Of a stretch of DNA of 64,000 nt, positions 1 through 8,997 are shown piece by piece. The notes below the pieces were generated by a model. The model made no database searches and was not told the origin of the DNA. It was given only the letters and a program-made list of their open reading frames with translations. The first letter of the stretch is position 1. Each line of letters begins with the position of its first letter. The position numbers were made by a program, and so were the translations under genes. The DNA is from Pseudoalteromonas rubra (GTDB taxonomy: Bacteria; Pseudomonadota; Gammaproteobacteria; Enterobacterales; Alteromonadaceae), in assembly GCF_005887095.1 (NCBI RefSeq), contig NZ_PNCI01000027.1:62001-126000 (forward strand), read 5' to 3'.

Positions 1-56
1 ACCACAGAGCCGGTGATCAGCCCAAGGGCAATCACCAGCGGTTTTATTGTCATCAT
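1..56 (-). CDS. N-terminus of an exported protein (partial, runs off the window)
   Basis: Only the first 18 or so codons lie in the window. They read MMTIKPLVIALGLITGSV, a positively charged start followed by a hydrophobic stretch, which is a typical signal peptide. The start could be either of two adjacent ATG codons (complement of 54-56 or 51-53). A LacI-type operator lies 63 bases upstream, the same operator that precedes the TonB receptor and the alpha-glucosidase of this locus, so the protein is probably a co-regulated secreted or periplasmic glucan-processing protein. That role is inference; the family cannot be told from this fragment. Confidence 0.5.
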   Translation of the reverse strand, partial: MMTIKPLVIALGLITGSV

Positions 57-118
57 AATATTGTCATTTTTAGTATTTTTAATGAGTCTACTGACTTGAT
101 AATCACGGGTGAACCGCC

Positions 119-132
119 TGCATACGTATTCA
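119..132. promoter_or_regulatory. LacI-type operator, copy 1
   Basis: TGCATACGTATTCA, a 14-base imperfect palindrome with the central CG typical of LacI-family operators. It lies between the halogenase stop and the start of the exported protein at the left edge. The same core recurs at 4690-4703 and 5049-5062, each time upstream of a gene of the same locus. The regulator gene itself is not in the window. Confidence 0.65.
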
Positions 133-142
133 GAGCGGCTAT

Positions 143-1660
143 TCACTTTTGTGTCATGTTATCTATGAATGCCCGATGTGTCGGTAACTGATCCACCGTA
201 TGCTGGATCAAAGTTTCCAGACTGTCTAATAAGTCCGATGCTTGTTCGTGACTGAATTGCATTGCAAGCGGATGCAGTGCACCAGGTTTTATGCCTTGGC
301 CTAACATCACCTGCTGCCAGGCAAGATTGCTAAATAGGTTACCCTCATCACGCATAACAGCCCCGCTCTGTTGAAACAGCGCCAACCTTTGTTCAAGTGA
401 CTCCGGGACTTCCATATCTTTGCACCAACGCCAGAAAGCCGTATCGTCGCGCTTAGTAGCTTTGTAGTGCAAAATAATAAAATCTCGGATCTGCTTCATC
501 TCCTGGCTAAACTCTGAGTTGCAAGCTGCGCGTTGCATGTCGGGTTGCTTTGACACTGGAAAATGCCGGATTAACCGCATGATTGCACTTTGTATTAAAT
601 GTATACTGGTTGACTCAAGCGGCTCCAAAAACCCACTGGATAATCCGATAGCAAAGACATTTTTATGCCACTGCTTACGACGCATCCCCGTTTTGAAGCG
701 GATCAGCTTTGGCTCATCAAGTGGTTTGCCCTGAAGATTTGATAGTAATACCTCTCGGGCCTGCGCTTCACTGCAAAATCGACTGGCAAAAACTAATCCG
801 TTGCCGACCCGATGCTGCAGTGGGATCCGCCATTGCCATCCAGCACCATGTGCAATCGACTGAGTATAAGGAAGTAAAGGCACATCGCCGTGTTCTGTGG
901 GTATGGCAAGCGCACTGTCACATGCCAGCCAGTGACTCCAGTCGTCAAAGCCGACATTGAGTGTTTTGTCTATTAACATGGCACTCAGACCACTACAGTC
1001 AATGAACATGTCAGCGCTTAAGCAAGCACCATCATGCATGACCAACTCAGACACTTCACCAGTTTGCTGGTCAAGCTTTACCTCCGTGACCTTGCCTTCT
1101 TTGCGGATAACCGCTTGCTTTTGCGCAACCTCTTTTAATAGCTTCGCATATAGTCCGGCATCAAAATGATAGGCATATTCAAGTCCTGGTAAACGGGTGT
1201 TTGGTATCACAGGCAGATGCGCAAAGCGCCCCGCTTTTGCAGCTCGAAAGTTAAGCGAATAGTCCCACAATGTACTTTTGGCTGTGCCGTGTTGCTCGGC
1301 CATGTGCTGCGCATGCTGCCAGACATGATGAAAGTCACAAAATCCAAAGCGTTTGCCAATACTACCAAACGCATGCATATACTGTGCGCTGGCACTCCCC
1401 CATCTGGTAAACTCGATCCCAAGTTTTATGGTCGCTTGTGTACGGGTTATGAATTCACGCTCATCCAGGCCTAGCCCCCGATTAAAGTCAACCAAAGGTG
1501 GAATACTGGCTTCGCCAACACCGATAGTCGCAATCTCGTCTGACTCCACGAGAGTAATTGAAAGCTTGTCTCTGAAAATTCGGGAAAGCATTGCCGCGGT
1601 CATCCACCCAGCGGTACCACCTCCCAGAATAATTAATTCTTTGACACCCGTATTTTGCAT
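143..1660 (-). CDS. flavin-dependent halogenase (tryptophan halogenase family)
   Basis: 505 aa, close to the usual length of the family. The FADH2-binding motif GGGTAGW is at residues 13-19. The family signature WxWxIP is WQWRIP at 275-280. Residues equivalent to the PrnA catalytic pair are visible: K79 and a Glu near 346 in FLEPLEST. The enzyme would use reduced flavin, oxygen and halide to make hypohalous acid that halogenates an electron-rich ring. It sits downstream of a TonB-dependent receptor in a glucan locus, an arrangement also known for XccH/BrvH-type halogenases that prefer bromide and accept indole. The natural substrate is unknown, so tryptophan should not be assumed. The ATG has a GGAG Shine-Dalgarno six bases upstream. 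An intrinsic terminator (1671-1705) ends only 11 bases before the start, so expression from the receptor promoter would need read-through. Confidence 0.9.
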   Translation of the reverse strand: MQNTGVKELIILGGGTAGWMTAAMLSRIFRDKLSITLVESDEIATIGVGEASIPPLVDFNRGLGLDEREFITRTQATIKLGIEFTRWGSASAQYMHAFGSIGKRFGFCDFHHVWQHAQHMAEQHGTAKSTLWDYSLNFRAAKAGRFAHLPVIPNTRLPGLEYAYHFDAGLYAKLLKEVAQKQAVIRKEGKVTEVKLDQQTGEVSELVMHDGACLSADMFIDCSGLSAMLIDKTLNVGFDDWSHWLACDSALAIPTEHGDVPLLPYTQSIAHGAGWQWRIPLQHRVGNGLVFASRFCSEAQAREVLLSNLQGKPLDEPKLIRFKTGMRRKQWHKNVFAIGLSSGFLEPLESTSIHLIQSAIMRLIRHFPVSKQPDMQRAACNSEFSQEMKQIRDFIILHYKATKRDDTAFWRWCKDMEVPESLEQRLALFQQSGAVMRDEGNLFSNLAWQQVMLGQGIKPGALHPLAMQFSHEQASDLLDSLETLIQHTVDQLPTHRAFIDNMTQK

Positions 1661-1670
1661 GCTTCACTCC

Positions 1671-1705
1671 AAAAAAAGCCTCTGATGCAAAACGCACCAG
1701 AGGCT
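1671..1705 (-). terminator. intrinsic terminator after the TonB receptor gene
   Basis: On the minus strand an 8-bp stem (AGCCTCTG pairing with CAGAGGCT, 1677-1684 and 1698-1705) is followed by seven U residues. It lies between the receptor stop (1742) and the halogenase start (1660) and reaches almost to the halogenase ribosome-binding site. Confidence 0.8.
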
Positions 1706-1741
1706 GATTGTTAGCTGGTTAATATTGCGCTGATCGCCATA

Positions 1742-4537
1742 TTAAAACTTATAGCTGAGCCCTAACAATAGGGTGCGGCCATAATCCTGATAGTCGCGAA
1801 CCTGCAATGCGTTATCACCGGACAATGCAGTAAACGGTTCTTCGGTGATGTTTTGCACCTGGATGTTCACAGCCAAGCCATCTAACTCTTTAAAGCCAGC
1901 ATCGCCAAAATCATAACCTAACTGCGCATCCCAAATCGTTTCTCCAAGAATATCTACCTGTACTGTGTTAAAACCAGTGCCATAGATATCCCCTTTAAAC
2001 TCGCTGCGCTTACGCATGCTTGTTCTGAATTGCAAACCATGGTTCTCATAATAAACCGTCAGGCTTTGAACTTTGTCAGACAGACCAGGCAGCTTATATT
2101 CATTGCCATTGTGATCTTTAACATCTGATTCAACACCGGTATGGCTGGCAATCAAACCAAAGCCTTCCAGGCTATCGTGGAACAGGCTAAATGGTAAAGT
2201 CACAGACAGCTCATAACCCCACAGGTCACCGCCTCCGCCATTCACTTTCAAGTGACGCGTTGCCGTTGGATTTTCTGGCACTAAGCCAGTTGCCGGGTTA
2301 ACAACGCCCGATAAATCTTCAAGGACAGAAGCATCGAAAATCCAGTTGTTCAGATCTTTATAGAAAGCGGCAACCGAGAAGTAACCCTCTGAGTGGAAGT
2401 AGTTTTCATAGGTAATGTCGTAACCGTCAGCTTCTTTTGGCTCCAGATACGGATTACCGCCTTTCACTTCCCAGTTATTACCTTCGTTGTCTGGCGTTTC
2501 TCTGTAATGGCGTGTGACCGATGAGTTCATTTCATCCATACGCGGACGTGAAATGGTCTTTGCATAGCCAAATCGAACTGTTTGCTCATCATCAATCGCC
2601 AATGATAAATTCAGGCTTGGTAACAAGTGGTTATAGCTATGGTCAACATTGCTGTTTTCCAGTACCACTTTTCCGTTGCCGTCAATGCCTGCTTCTGTCC
2701 CTTGCGTGCTGATGTCGGTCTTCACGTAACGCAGACCAAGGTTACCTTTTAATGGCAGGCTGGCAATCTCTGTATCGATATTGGCTTGAACATACGCAGC
2801 CATCACTTCTTCTTTAACACCCCATGATTTAGACGCATGGCTGGTGTTGGTCAGGCTCTCTGCCAGCAAATCAAACTTACCGTCTCTCACCATAGCGCGT
2901 GAGTCATAAGCAACCATGTTGCCCATACCGATGAAGTCCAGATTAGCTGTGCCCAGTCTGTATTGCTCAGGGATCGCTTGCAGTGCCAGATTGTCCGGGT
3001 AAGACGCATCGGAAACCGTCATGAAGTAACCTTCTGACTGCTTGGTTTTTTCTCGCTCACGATAAGATACGCCACCTTCAACTGAGCTAAACAGGTCACT
3101 CTCCAGTGCTTGTTTGGCTGCCAGTTTCAATGAGTTGATCTCGTCTTCCAACACTGGCGCGTTAATGAAGCCATCTTGCAGTGTGTTTTCGTAATCTGTG
3201 CCCGTTACATTGTACTTTTCATTCAATGCAGCACTGCCACCCCAAGACAACGGACCACCCAGCTTGATTAAGTCATAGTCACTGTAATCTAGCTCATGAG
3301 TGAACTGAGCACCGGTGTTTCCGCCGTTAAACGCATAGCCAATGTTATCCGCCACACCGCGACTGTCACCACGGCCTGTGCCAGAGTAACTTTCCAGACT
3401 CCAAATTTTTCTTTCTACACTTGAATGACTGGCATCTAACTCAAGCTGCAAAGTGTCAGTCAACTCATACTTGGTATTAAAACCAAGTGACGTCATTTCT
3501 GCGTCGCGATCTTCGTAGTCATTTCTAACCACCGGGCGTTGCTCTGAAATGGTTGCGCTGGTAATAAAGCCAGATGCGTCATCAACAGTTGCTGACCCAG
3601 GTAAAATTGTGCCCTGACCCCAGGCGAATGGGATCTCAATACCGCGCAGGATCTTTTCATCTTTGAAATCAACGTACAGTGCATCAAACACCATAGATAA
3701 TCGATCGTTAGGCGCGGCTTCAAAAACAAACATCGCAGAATCACGTTCAAGTGTCGATGAACGTACAAATGGCTTAGCGCCACCCAGAATTGAGTAATTC
3801 TTACCATTTGCTTCAAATTCAGGGTAACCCCAGGCATTCCAGCGTTTTTCCTGATTTGGTGAAGACATGGTAGTGAGCGCGAATGCAACACCTATGGTGT
3901 CATCGGCAAACTGATCAATGTACGAAAACGTGCCGCGATATCCTTTATCATTACCATCCGGGTTAAGCTTATCAAAACCCGTTTGCTCGTATGCGGTATT
4001 CACCTGAAAAACGCGCTCGCCCATGCTCAAAGGTTTAACGGTTTGCATATCGATGACGCCAGCAATCCCCTCTGCTTCAAGGTTTGCGCTAGGCGTCTTG
4101 TAAACAGTCACACCGCTCATTATTTCTGAAGGGTAAAGGTCAAACTCTACGCCCCGGTTGTCACCAATAGAGACTTGCTCACGACCGTTAAAAGTCGTCG
4201 CGCCTTCGTTCTCACCAAAGCCGCGAATAGACACTTTACTGGAGCGGCCATCAAGCCGTTGCGAAGTCAGGCCCGGCAGTCGAGCTATAGATTCAGCGAT
4301 AGATGAATCTGGCAGCTTACCAATATCTTCTGCTGAAATAGACTCGACCACTTCTGGAGAAAAGCGTTTGGTGTTGATCGATTTTACAACACTGCCCCTA
4401 AATCCTTTAACTTCAATAACTTCCACTTTCTTTTTTGCAGTGTCAGCTTGCCCCTGCGTGTCTTCCGCAAATGCGCTCGTGTTAATACCCGCTGCAACAA
4501 ATGCCAGCGTTAGCATACTTGGTTTGAACATAGACAT
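1742..4537 (-). CDS. TonB-dependent receptor (TonB_Xanth_Caul type)
   Basis: 931-aa outer-membrane transporter. An N-terminal signal peptide ends near AFA-ED (about residue 24). A TonB-box-like stretch (EVIEVKGFRGS) follows, then the plug domain (VVESISAEDIGKLPDSSIAE, RLPGL, SIRGFG), then a 22-strand-type barrel ending in the aromatic LLLGLSYKF. The IGKLPDxSIAExIxRLPG pattern is characteristic of the sugar-polymer receptors abundant in Xanthomonas, Caulobacter and Alteromonadales. Probable substrate here is a maltodextrin or other alpha-glucan, inferred from the divergent GH13 glucosidase and the shared operator. A LacI-type operator lies about 155-165 bases upstream. A second Met two codons in is an alternative start. 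The intrinsic terminator at 1671-1705 separates it from the halogenase. Confidence 0.93.
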   Translation of the reverse strand: MSMFKPSMLTLAFVAAGINTSAFAEDTQGQADTAKKKVEVIEVKGFRGSVVKSINTKRFSPEVVESISAEDIGKLPDSSIAESIARLPGLTSQRLDGRSSKVSIRGFGENEGATTFNGREQVSIGDNRGVEFDLYPSEIMSGVTVYKTPSANLEAEGIAGVIDMQTVKPLSMGERVFQVNTAYEQTGFDKLNPDGNDKGYRGTFSYIDQFADDTIGVAFALTTMSSPNQEKRWNAWGYPEFEANGKNYSILGGAKPFVRSSTLERDSAMFVFEAAPNDRLSMVFDALYVDFKDEKILRGIEIPFAWGQGTILPGSATVDDASGFITSATISEQRPVVRNDYEDRDAEMTSLGFNTKYELTDTLQLELDASHSSVERKIWSLESYSGTGRGDSRGVADNIGYAFNGGNTGAQFTHELDYSDYDLIKLGGPLSWGGSAALNEKYNVTGTDYENTLQDGFINAPVLEDEINSLKLAAKQALESDLFSSVEGGVSYREREKTKQSEGYFMTVSDASYPDNLALQAIPEQYRLGTANLDFIGMGNMVAYDSRAMVRDGKFDLLAESLTNTSHASKSWGVKEEVMAAYVQANIDTEIASLPLKGNLGLRYVKTDISTQGTEAGIDGNGKVVLENSNVDHSYNHLLPSLNLSLAIDDEQTVRFGYAKTISRPRMDEMNSSVTRHYRETPDNEGNNWEVKGGNPYLEPKEADGYDITYENYFHSEGYFSVAAFYKDLNNWIFDASVLEDLSGVVNPATGLVPENPTATRHLKVNGGGGDLWGYELSVTLPFSLFHDSLEGFGLIASHTGVESDVKDHNGNEYKLPGLSDKVQSLTVYYENHGLQFRTSMRKRSEFKGDIYGTGFNTVQVDILGETIWDAQLGYDFGDAGFKELDGLAVNIQVQNITEEPFTALSGDNALQVRDYQDYGRTLLLGLSYKF

Positions 4538-4689
4538 AGTGTTTTATCCCAATTAACCATTTTTATGACGCCTAGTTGTTTGTTAATTCGTCACACGGTG
4601 ATCCGTGGAGCGCTACAACGATTTATACAGGCGGTAATTTTGTTGTCAGCGGCAATAGTAGCGCTGCGTTCAACACGCAAACAACTTTA

Positions 4690-4703
4690 TGCATACGTAT
4701 TCA
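4690..4703. promoter_or_regulatory. LacI-type operator, copy 2 (TonB receptor side)
   Basis: TGCATACGTATTCA, identical to copy 1. Read toward the receptor gene it is preceded by TTGCGT, as copy 3 is preceded by TTGCGC. Confidence 0.68.
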
Positions 4704-4914
4704 ACGCAACTTGCAGCGAAAGCTGTTCACAGAATGTTCACCATCAAACAAGCTAACTTACTGTAAAGTTTATAAATGTTAGCGCAACAATCTCTCCCGA
4801 AAAACTGGTCATACATGCTTCTTCAGGTTCACTAAGTTTTAACGAAATTAAAATATCTGCCAGTTAATCGTCGATAAAACTTGCCACATTTTTCCTTCAC
4901 ACTCTACCAATGGA

Positions 4915-4931
4915 AATTGGTATTACCAATT
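4915..4931. promoter_or_regulatory. perfect 17-bp palindrome, GntR-type operator candidate
   Basis: AATTGGTATTACCAATT is perfectly symmetrical around one central base. TGGTATTACCA-like sites are typical of GntR-family (FadR/UxuR-type) regulators. It lies midway between the two LacI-type operators, suggesting a second regulator for the locus. The binding protein is unknown. Confidence 0.4.
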
Positions 4932-5047
4932 AATCTTACTGTAACACAGATAAAACACGGAGACCCGAAATTGGAATCAACATTGGTAAAGTACACCGAC
5001 AAGTCTGCATTTATTCTTTTCTTCTTTTTCAGACGTAACTAATTGCG

Positions 5048-5063
5048 CTGCATACGTATGCAG
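5048..5063. promoter_or_regulatory. LacI-type operator, copy 3 (alpha-glucosidase side)
   Basis: CTGCATACGTATGCAG is a perfect 16-bp palindrome and the most symmetrical of the three copies. It lies about 205 bases upstream of the alpha-glucosidase start. Confidence 0.7.
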
Positions 5064-5267
5064 GCTTTTTACTCATATCAAAGCATGCCGTATGCTCTTC
5101 GCCATTGTTAATATTCCGTGTTGGCGTAACCCGCTTACTTAAAAACCTGATCTCAACCCGGCTGAATTGACTACAGTTATTATGCTACTCAATACAGAGA
5201 GTTAAGAGATGGCCCCAGAGGTAAACTCGTATACGACAACCCGACTGCACGGCGCAGGAGAAAGTGC

Positions 5268-6890
5268 ATGGCTCAAAATGAATGGTGGAAAGGCGCGGTT
5301 ATTTACCAGGTATACCCTCGCAGCTTTTGTGATACCAATAATGATGGAATTGGCGATCTTCAGGGGATCATAAGCAAGCTCGACTATATTAAATCGCTTG
5401 GCGTAGATGCCATCTGGATCTCGCCATTTTTTAAGTCACCAATGAAGGACTTTGGCTACGATATTAGCGACTATCGTGATATTGACCCTATGTTTGGCAG
5501 CCTTGAAGACTTTGACGAGCTGATTGATAAAGCACATCAGCGCAATATTAAGATCATTATTGACCAGGTACTTAGCCATACCTCAGATGAGCATCCCTGG
5601 TTCAGCGAAAGCCGTGCCAGTCAGACTAACCCTAAAGCTGACTGGTATGTCTGGGCAGATGCTAAGCCTGACGGCAGTCCACCAAACAACTGGCTGTCTA
5701 TATTTGGTGGCGTGGCCTGGCAGTGGGACTCGCGCCGCTGCCAGTACTACTTACACAATTTCCTGACCGAGCAACCTGACTTAAACTTCCACAATCCAGA
5801 GGTACGTCAGGCTGTACTGGATAACGTGGAATTCTGGCTGAAAAAAGGCGTAGATGGATTCCGTCTTGATGCCATCAACTTTTGTTTCCATGATCAACAG
5901 CTGCGTGACAACCCGGCTAAACCTAAAGAGTTACGCCAGGGTCGTGGATTTAGCGAAGACAACCCCTATGCGTTCCAGTACCATTATTACAACAACACTC
6001 AGCCTGAAAACCTCGCCTTCATGGCCGAGATCCGCGCCCTGCTCGATCACTACCCGGGCACCGTAAGTCTGGGTGAGATTTCGTCAGAGGACTCACTTCA
6101 AACCATGGCTGAATACACCTCAGGTGGCGATAAGCTGCACATGGGCTATAGCTTTGAATTGCTGACGAAAGACTACAGTGCGGGTTACATCCGTGAAACG
6201 GTATCTCGCCTTGAAGCAGCCATGACTGAAGGCTGGCCGTGTTGGGCATTCAGCAACCATGATGTTGAGCGTGTCGCAAGCCGCTGGTCAAAAGACGGAA
6301 AAACGGTCGATGCGCGACAAGCAAGTATGCTAACAGCCCTGCTTGGCTCGCTGCGCGGCAGTGTATGTATGTATCAAGGGGAAGAGCTGGGCCTGGGCGA
6401 AGCAGATGTTGCTTTTGAGGATTTGCAGGACCCTTATGGGATTACCTTCTGGCCAAATTTTAAGGGTCGTGACGGATGTCGCACCCCTATGCCCTGGAAC
6501 GAGCAAAGTGAACATGCGGGCTTCACTGAAGGAAAACCCTGGTTACCCGTATCACCGGCACATCAGTCACAAGCAGTTTCTCAGCAGACTGACTCAGCTG
6601 ATTCTGTTCTAGCCCGCTATCAGGCGTTTATGGCCTGGCGTAATACCATGCCTGAGCTACAGGTCGGTGATATCGAATTTATTGATACGCCAGAACCTGT
6701 GCTGGCATTTTATCGACGTCATCAGGGTAAAACGGTGCTATGTGTATTCAACCTCGGTGAGCAACCAACACAATTTGCAATGGATGTTAAAGCCCATGCA
6801 CAGCACCTGGAAATTGTTCATCACAATGGTCACTATGAACACAGCCAATTATCCCTGCCCGGATTTGGTTGCTACTTTGCTTCATTGTAA
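5268..6890 (+). CDS. GH13 alpha-glucosidase / oligo-1,6-glucosidase family
   Basis: 540 aa, full length for the cytoplasmic exo-acting GH13 glucosidases. No signal peptide is present. The four conserved regions are visible: DQVLSHTSD (near 99-107), GFRLDAINF with nucleophile D201, LGEIS with acid/base E270, and FSNHDVER with D332. The calcium-loop-like DTNNDGIGDLQGI near the N-terminus is also typical. It would hydrolyse the non-reducing terminal glucose of maltose, maltodextrins or isomalto-oligosaccharides after uptake through the TonB receptor and an inner-membrane carrier not in this window. An AGGAG Shine-Dalgarno precedes the ATG. Exact linkage specificity cannot be read from the sequence. 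Confidence 0.92.
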   Translation: MAQNEWWKGAVIYQVYPRSFCDTNNDGIGDLQGIISKLDYIKSLGVDAIWISPFFKSPMKDFGYDISDYRDIDPMFGSLEDFDELIDKAHQRNIKIIIDQVLSHTSDEHPWFSESRASQTNPKADWYVWADAKPDGSPPNNWLSIFGGVAWQWDSRRCQYYLHNFLTEQPDLNFHNPEVRQAVLDNVEFWLKKGVDGFRLDAINFCFHDQQLRDNPAKPKELRQGRGFSEDNPYAFQYHYYNNTQPENLAFMAEIRALLDHYPGTVSLGEISSEDSLQTMAEYTSGGDKLHMGYSFELLTKDYSAGYIRETVSRLEAAMTEGWPCWAFSNHDVERVASRWSKDGKTVDARQASMLTALLGSLRGSVCMYQGEELGLGEADVAFEDLQDPYGITFWPNFKGRDGCRTPMPWNEQSEHAGFTEGKPWLPVSPAHQSQAVSQQTDSADSVLARYQAFMAWRNTMPELQVGDIEFIDTPEPVLAFYRRHQGKTVLCVFNLGEQPTQFAMDVKAHAQHLEIVHHNGHYEHSQLSLPGFGCYFASL

Positions 6891-6900
6891 CCCCTTGAAC

Positions 6901-6926
6901 AAAAGCCCCGACAGCGGGGCTTTTTA
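6901..6926. terminator. bidirectional intrinsic terminator
   Basis: Stem AGCCCCG/CGGGGCT with loop ACAG (6904-6921), flanked by A-run and T-run. It lies between two convergent genes and can serve both. Confidence 0.85.
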
Positions 6927-6945
6927 TGCCTTTACCTGATGCAAC

Positions 6946-8529
6946 TTAGCAAATTTGCTTCAGTTCGTGCACAGGCATCGCTTTGTAATAGTACCACCCC
7001 TGATGTACTGACACTCCCTGCCGGGACAGGTATTCCGCCTGATGGGCCGTTTCCACTCCTTCCGCAATCAGTTTTTTATCAAGCTTAGCCGCCATCTCTA
7101 TCACAGCATTCAGTACAGGGGATTGCAGGTTCTCCATCCCAATAGAAGCAACAAAGGTTTGATCTATTTTGAGTAGATCAATCGGAAAGCTCTGCAGGTA
7201 ATGTAAACCACTGTAGCCTGTACCAAAGTCGTCTATCGCTATCTCAACGCCCTGCTCTACCAATGACTGCAACACCGAGTGTATCTGCGCCTGAGATAAT
7301 ACATCTCGCTCGGTCAACTCTATGGTCAGGCGAGGGATAACCAGATTCGCTTTGTGCAGAACCTCAAGGTAGTCTTTGCAGGTTAACAAGTATCCGTTGA
7401 CGTTAAACGACACCTTAAAGTTAGGGTGATTTTGAACAATCTCGCTCAATTCCGTCAGCGCCTTCTCAATCTGATAAATCGACAGGTCAAGAATACTGCC
7501 ATCTCGTTCTGCTTCGGGGATAAAGTAGGCCGGGCTAAGCTCGCCCTCTACCGGGTGTTGCCAGCGCACCAACACCTCAACACCAACAAGCTCACGGGTC
7601 GTAGCATCCACCAGTGGCTGATAAACGTTAAAAAGCTCATGTCTGCTGATGGCTCCGAGCAAAAGTGCGCGGCTACTCAGTACGCGACGGTCATAGTAGT
7701 TTAACAACATAGTGAGTCCAATCAGACTGGCTGAGTATAAAAGCAACAGGGTTAGCAACCATACAGGTTGGATCGTGGAAAGTTGCTTGGCATCGCTGGC
7801 AACCATAATGGTCAGTTGCGGTAAGGCTGCAAGCGGGCGAGCAAAAATATACTTTTGTGTTCCATCATCGAAGCGCCCTTCAAACTCAACCATATCGCGC
7901 ATCGGAAAAAGCGCCTCACCCAGTGGCAACGTATATTTTCCACGCAAAAAAATGGGTACTCCTGAGTCACCATCAAGCAAAGCAATAAACGCCAGATTTC
8001 TATGCCGGGTAATATCTAATGTGTCGCTCAGCCAGCTGGTTGGCAGTAATGCATTAACCTCGAAGCCATCGCTGCGTGTCCGTGCCAGTACAAATGCGGG
8101 GACTTGTAAAAAGTCCGTGATGATCGGACCGTGATATCTTAATCCGGATTGTTTAACTGGCTCAGTGGTTTGTACGGGAGGTGTCAGACGGCCAAATGAA
8201 TTACACAGTAGGCGCCCCTGTTGATCGACAATACCAATTTCACTCAATGCAGGATTTACAAAAACCTGCTCTCTCATCAAAGCTATGGTGTTGGCATCAC
8301 AGTGCGTATTTAGTTGCTCTGCCTGCTTAAGGAAGACATCTATATTGTGAAGTTGTGAGTCCAGTTCCAGTCTGATCAATTCGGAAGCGGCCTGAACGGA
8401 TTGCTTGGCGGCATCTTTTTGCTGAACGTAGACAAAGATCGCAAGCAGCCCAAATAATAAAGAGCTAATTAACCAGGCGACGATGATATTTTTGATACGA
8501 TCAGTCAAGGAGTGATTACCCTGGGTCAA
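6946..8529 (-). CDS. CSS-motif sensor EAL-domain c-di-GMP phosphodiesterase
   Basis: 527 aa. One N-terminal membrane segment (residues about 13-32), then a periplasmic domain with paired cysteines (HCDAN near 74 and LCNSFG near 107). This fits the CSS-motif domain, a disulfide redox sensor in E. coli Pdc proteins. A second membrane segment follows near 255-275. The C-terminal EAL domain has GVEVLVRW (EVL in place of EAL), SFNVNGYL, DDFGTGYSGL, LKIDQTFV and LIAEGVET, so the catalytic metal and base residues appear intact. It should hydrolyse c-di-GMP, with activity tuned by periplasmic redox state (family knowledge). The start is TTG with a GGAG Shine-Dalgarno seven bases upstream; no better ATG is available. 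Confidence 0.88.
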   Translation of the reverse strand: MTQGNHSLTDRIKNIIVAWLISSLLFGLLAIFVYVQQKDAAKQSVQAASELIRLELDSQLHNIDVFLKQAEQLNTHCDANTIALMREQVFVNPALSEIGIVDQQGRLLCNSFGRLTPPVQTTEPVKQSGLRYHGPIITDFLQVPAFVLARTRSDGFEVNALLPTSWLSDTLDITRHRNLAFIALLDGDSGVPIFLRGKYTLPLGEALFPMRDMVEFEGRFDDGTQKYIFARPLAALPQLTIMVASDAKQLSTIQPVWLLTLLLLYSASLIGLTMLLNYYDRRVLSSRALLLGAISRHELFNVYQPLVDATTRELVGVEVLVRWQHPVEGELSPAYFIPEAERDGSILDLSIYQIEKALTELSEIVQNHPNFKVSFNVNGYLLTCKDYLEVLHKANLVIPRLTIELTERDVLSQAQIHSVLQSLVEQGVEIAIDDFGTGYSGLHYLQSFPIDLLKIDQTFVASIGMENLQSPVLNAVIEMAAKLDKKLIAEGVETAHQAEYLSRQGVSVHQGWYYYKAMPVHELKQIC

Positions 8530-8593
8530 CTTCGCACTCCAAACTCAAATACAAAGGCCAGATGGTAAAACAGATAAATGAAGTTTTTATGAC

Positions 8594-8622
8594 AAAAAAC
8601 CCCGGCTTACGCCAGGGTTTCT
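8594..8622 (-). terminator. intrinsic terminator of the pheST-ihfA operon
   Basis: 10-position stem with one C.A mismatch and loop TTAC (8597-8606 / 8611-8620). On the minus strand it is followed by a T-run. It lies about 75 bases after the ihfA stop. Confidence 0.8.
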
Positions 8623-8695
8623 TAATTATCAGACAGATAGCCTATAAGCACCCAGGAAATACTCCCTGCGGTTAACTACTTAGCCCACTGCGTGA

Positions 8696-8995
8696 TCACA
8701 GGTTTTTACTGGTACCCACTTCTACGCGCGTTTTTAACTTCTGACCAGGTCTGAAAGTTACAACACGACGTGCCGAGATGGGAATATCTTCACCAGTTTT
8801 AGGATTACGACCTGGGCGCTCTTTCTTATCGCGCAGATCGAAATTACCAAAACCGGACAGCTTTACCTGCTCTCCACTTTCCAGCGCTGAGCGGATTTCT
8901 TCAAAAAACGCTTCAACTAAGTCTTTGGCATCCTTTTTATTTATCCCCAATTTCTCAAATAGGTGTTCAGCTATGTCGGCTTTAGTAAGCGCCAT
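8696..8995 (-). CDS. ihfA: integration host factor alpha subunit
   Basis: 99 aa, the standard length. It begins [17 protein letters not shown], carries the HU/IHF signature [22 protein letters not shown], and has the beta-arm Pro in [12 protein letters not shown]. It pairs with IhfB to bend DNA at specific sites in recombination, replication and sigma-54 promoters. It starts two bases after the pheT stop, the classical pheS-pheT-ihfA arrangement of gammaproteobacteria, with GAGGG as Shine-Dalgarno inside the end of pheT. Confidence 0.97.
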   Translation of the reverse strand: MALTKADIAEHLFEKLGINKKDAKDLVEAFFEEIRSALESGEQVKLSGFGNFDLRDKKERPGRNPKTGEDIPISARRVVTFRPGQKLKTRVEVGTSKNL

Positions 8996-8997
8996 AT

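Larger units (their letters stand above)
4538..5267. other. divergent regulatory region between receptor and alpha-glucosidase genes
   Basis: 730 bases without a convincing gene. It holds two LacI-type operators (4690-4703 and 5049-5062) and a separate perfect 17-bp palindrome (4915-4931). Both LacI sites have the same left context when read toward the gene they serve: TTGCGYTGMATACGTATGCA. The TTGCG could be part of a -35 element, so repression by occlusion is plausible. No small conserved peptide or structured RNA was recognised. Confidence 0.6.
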
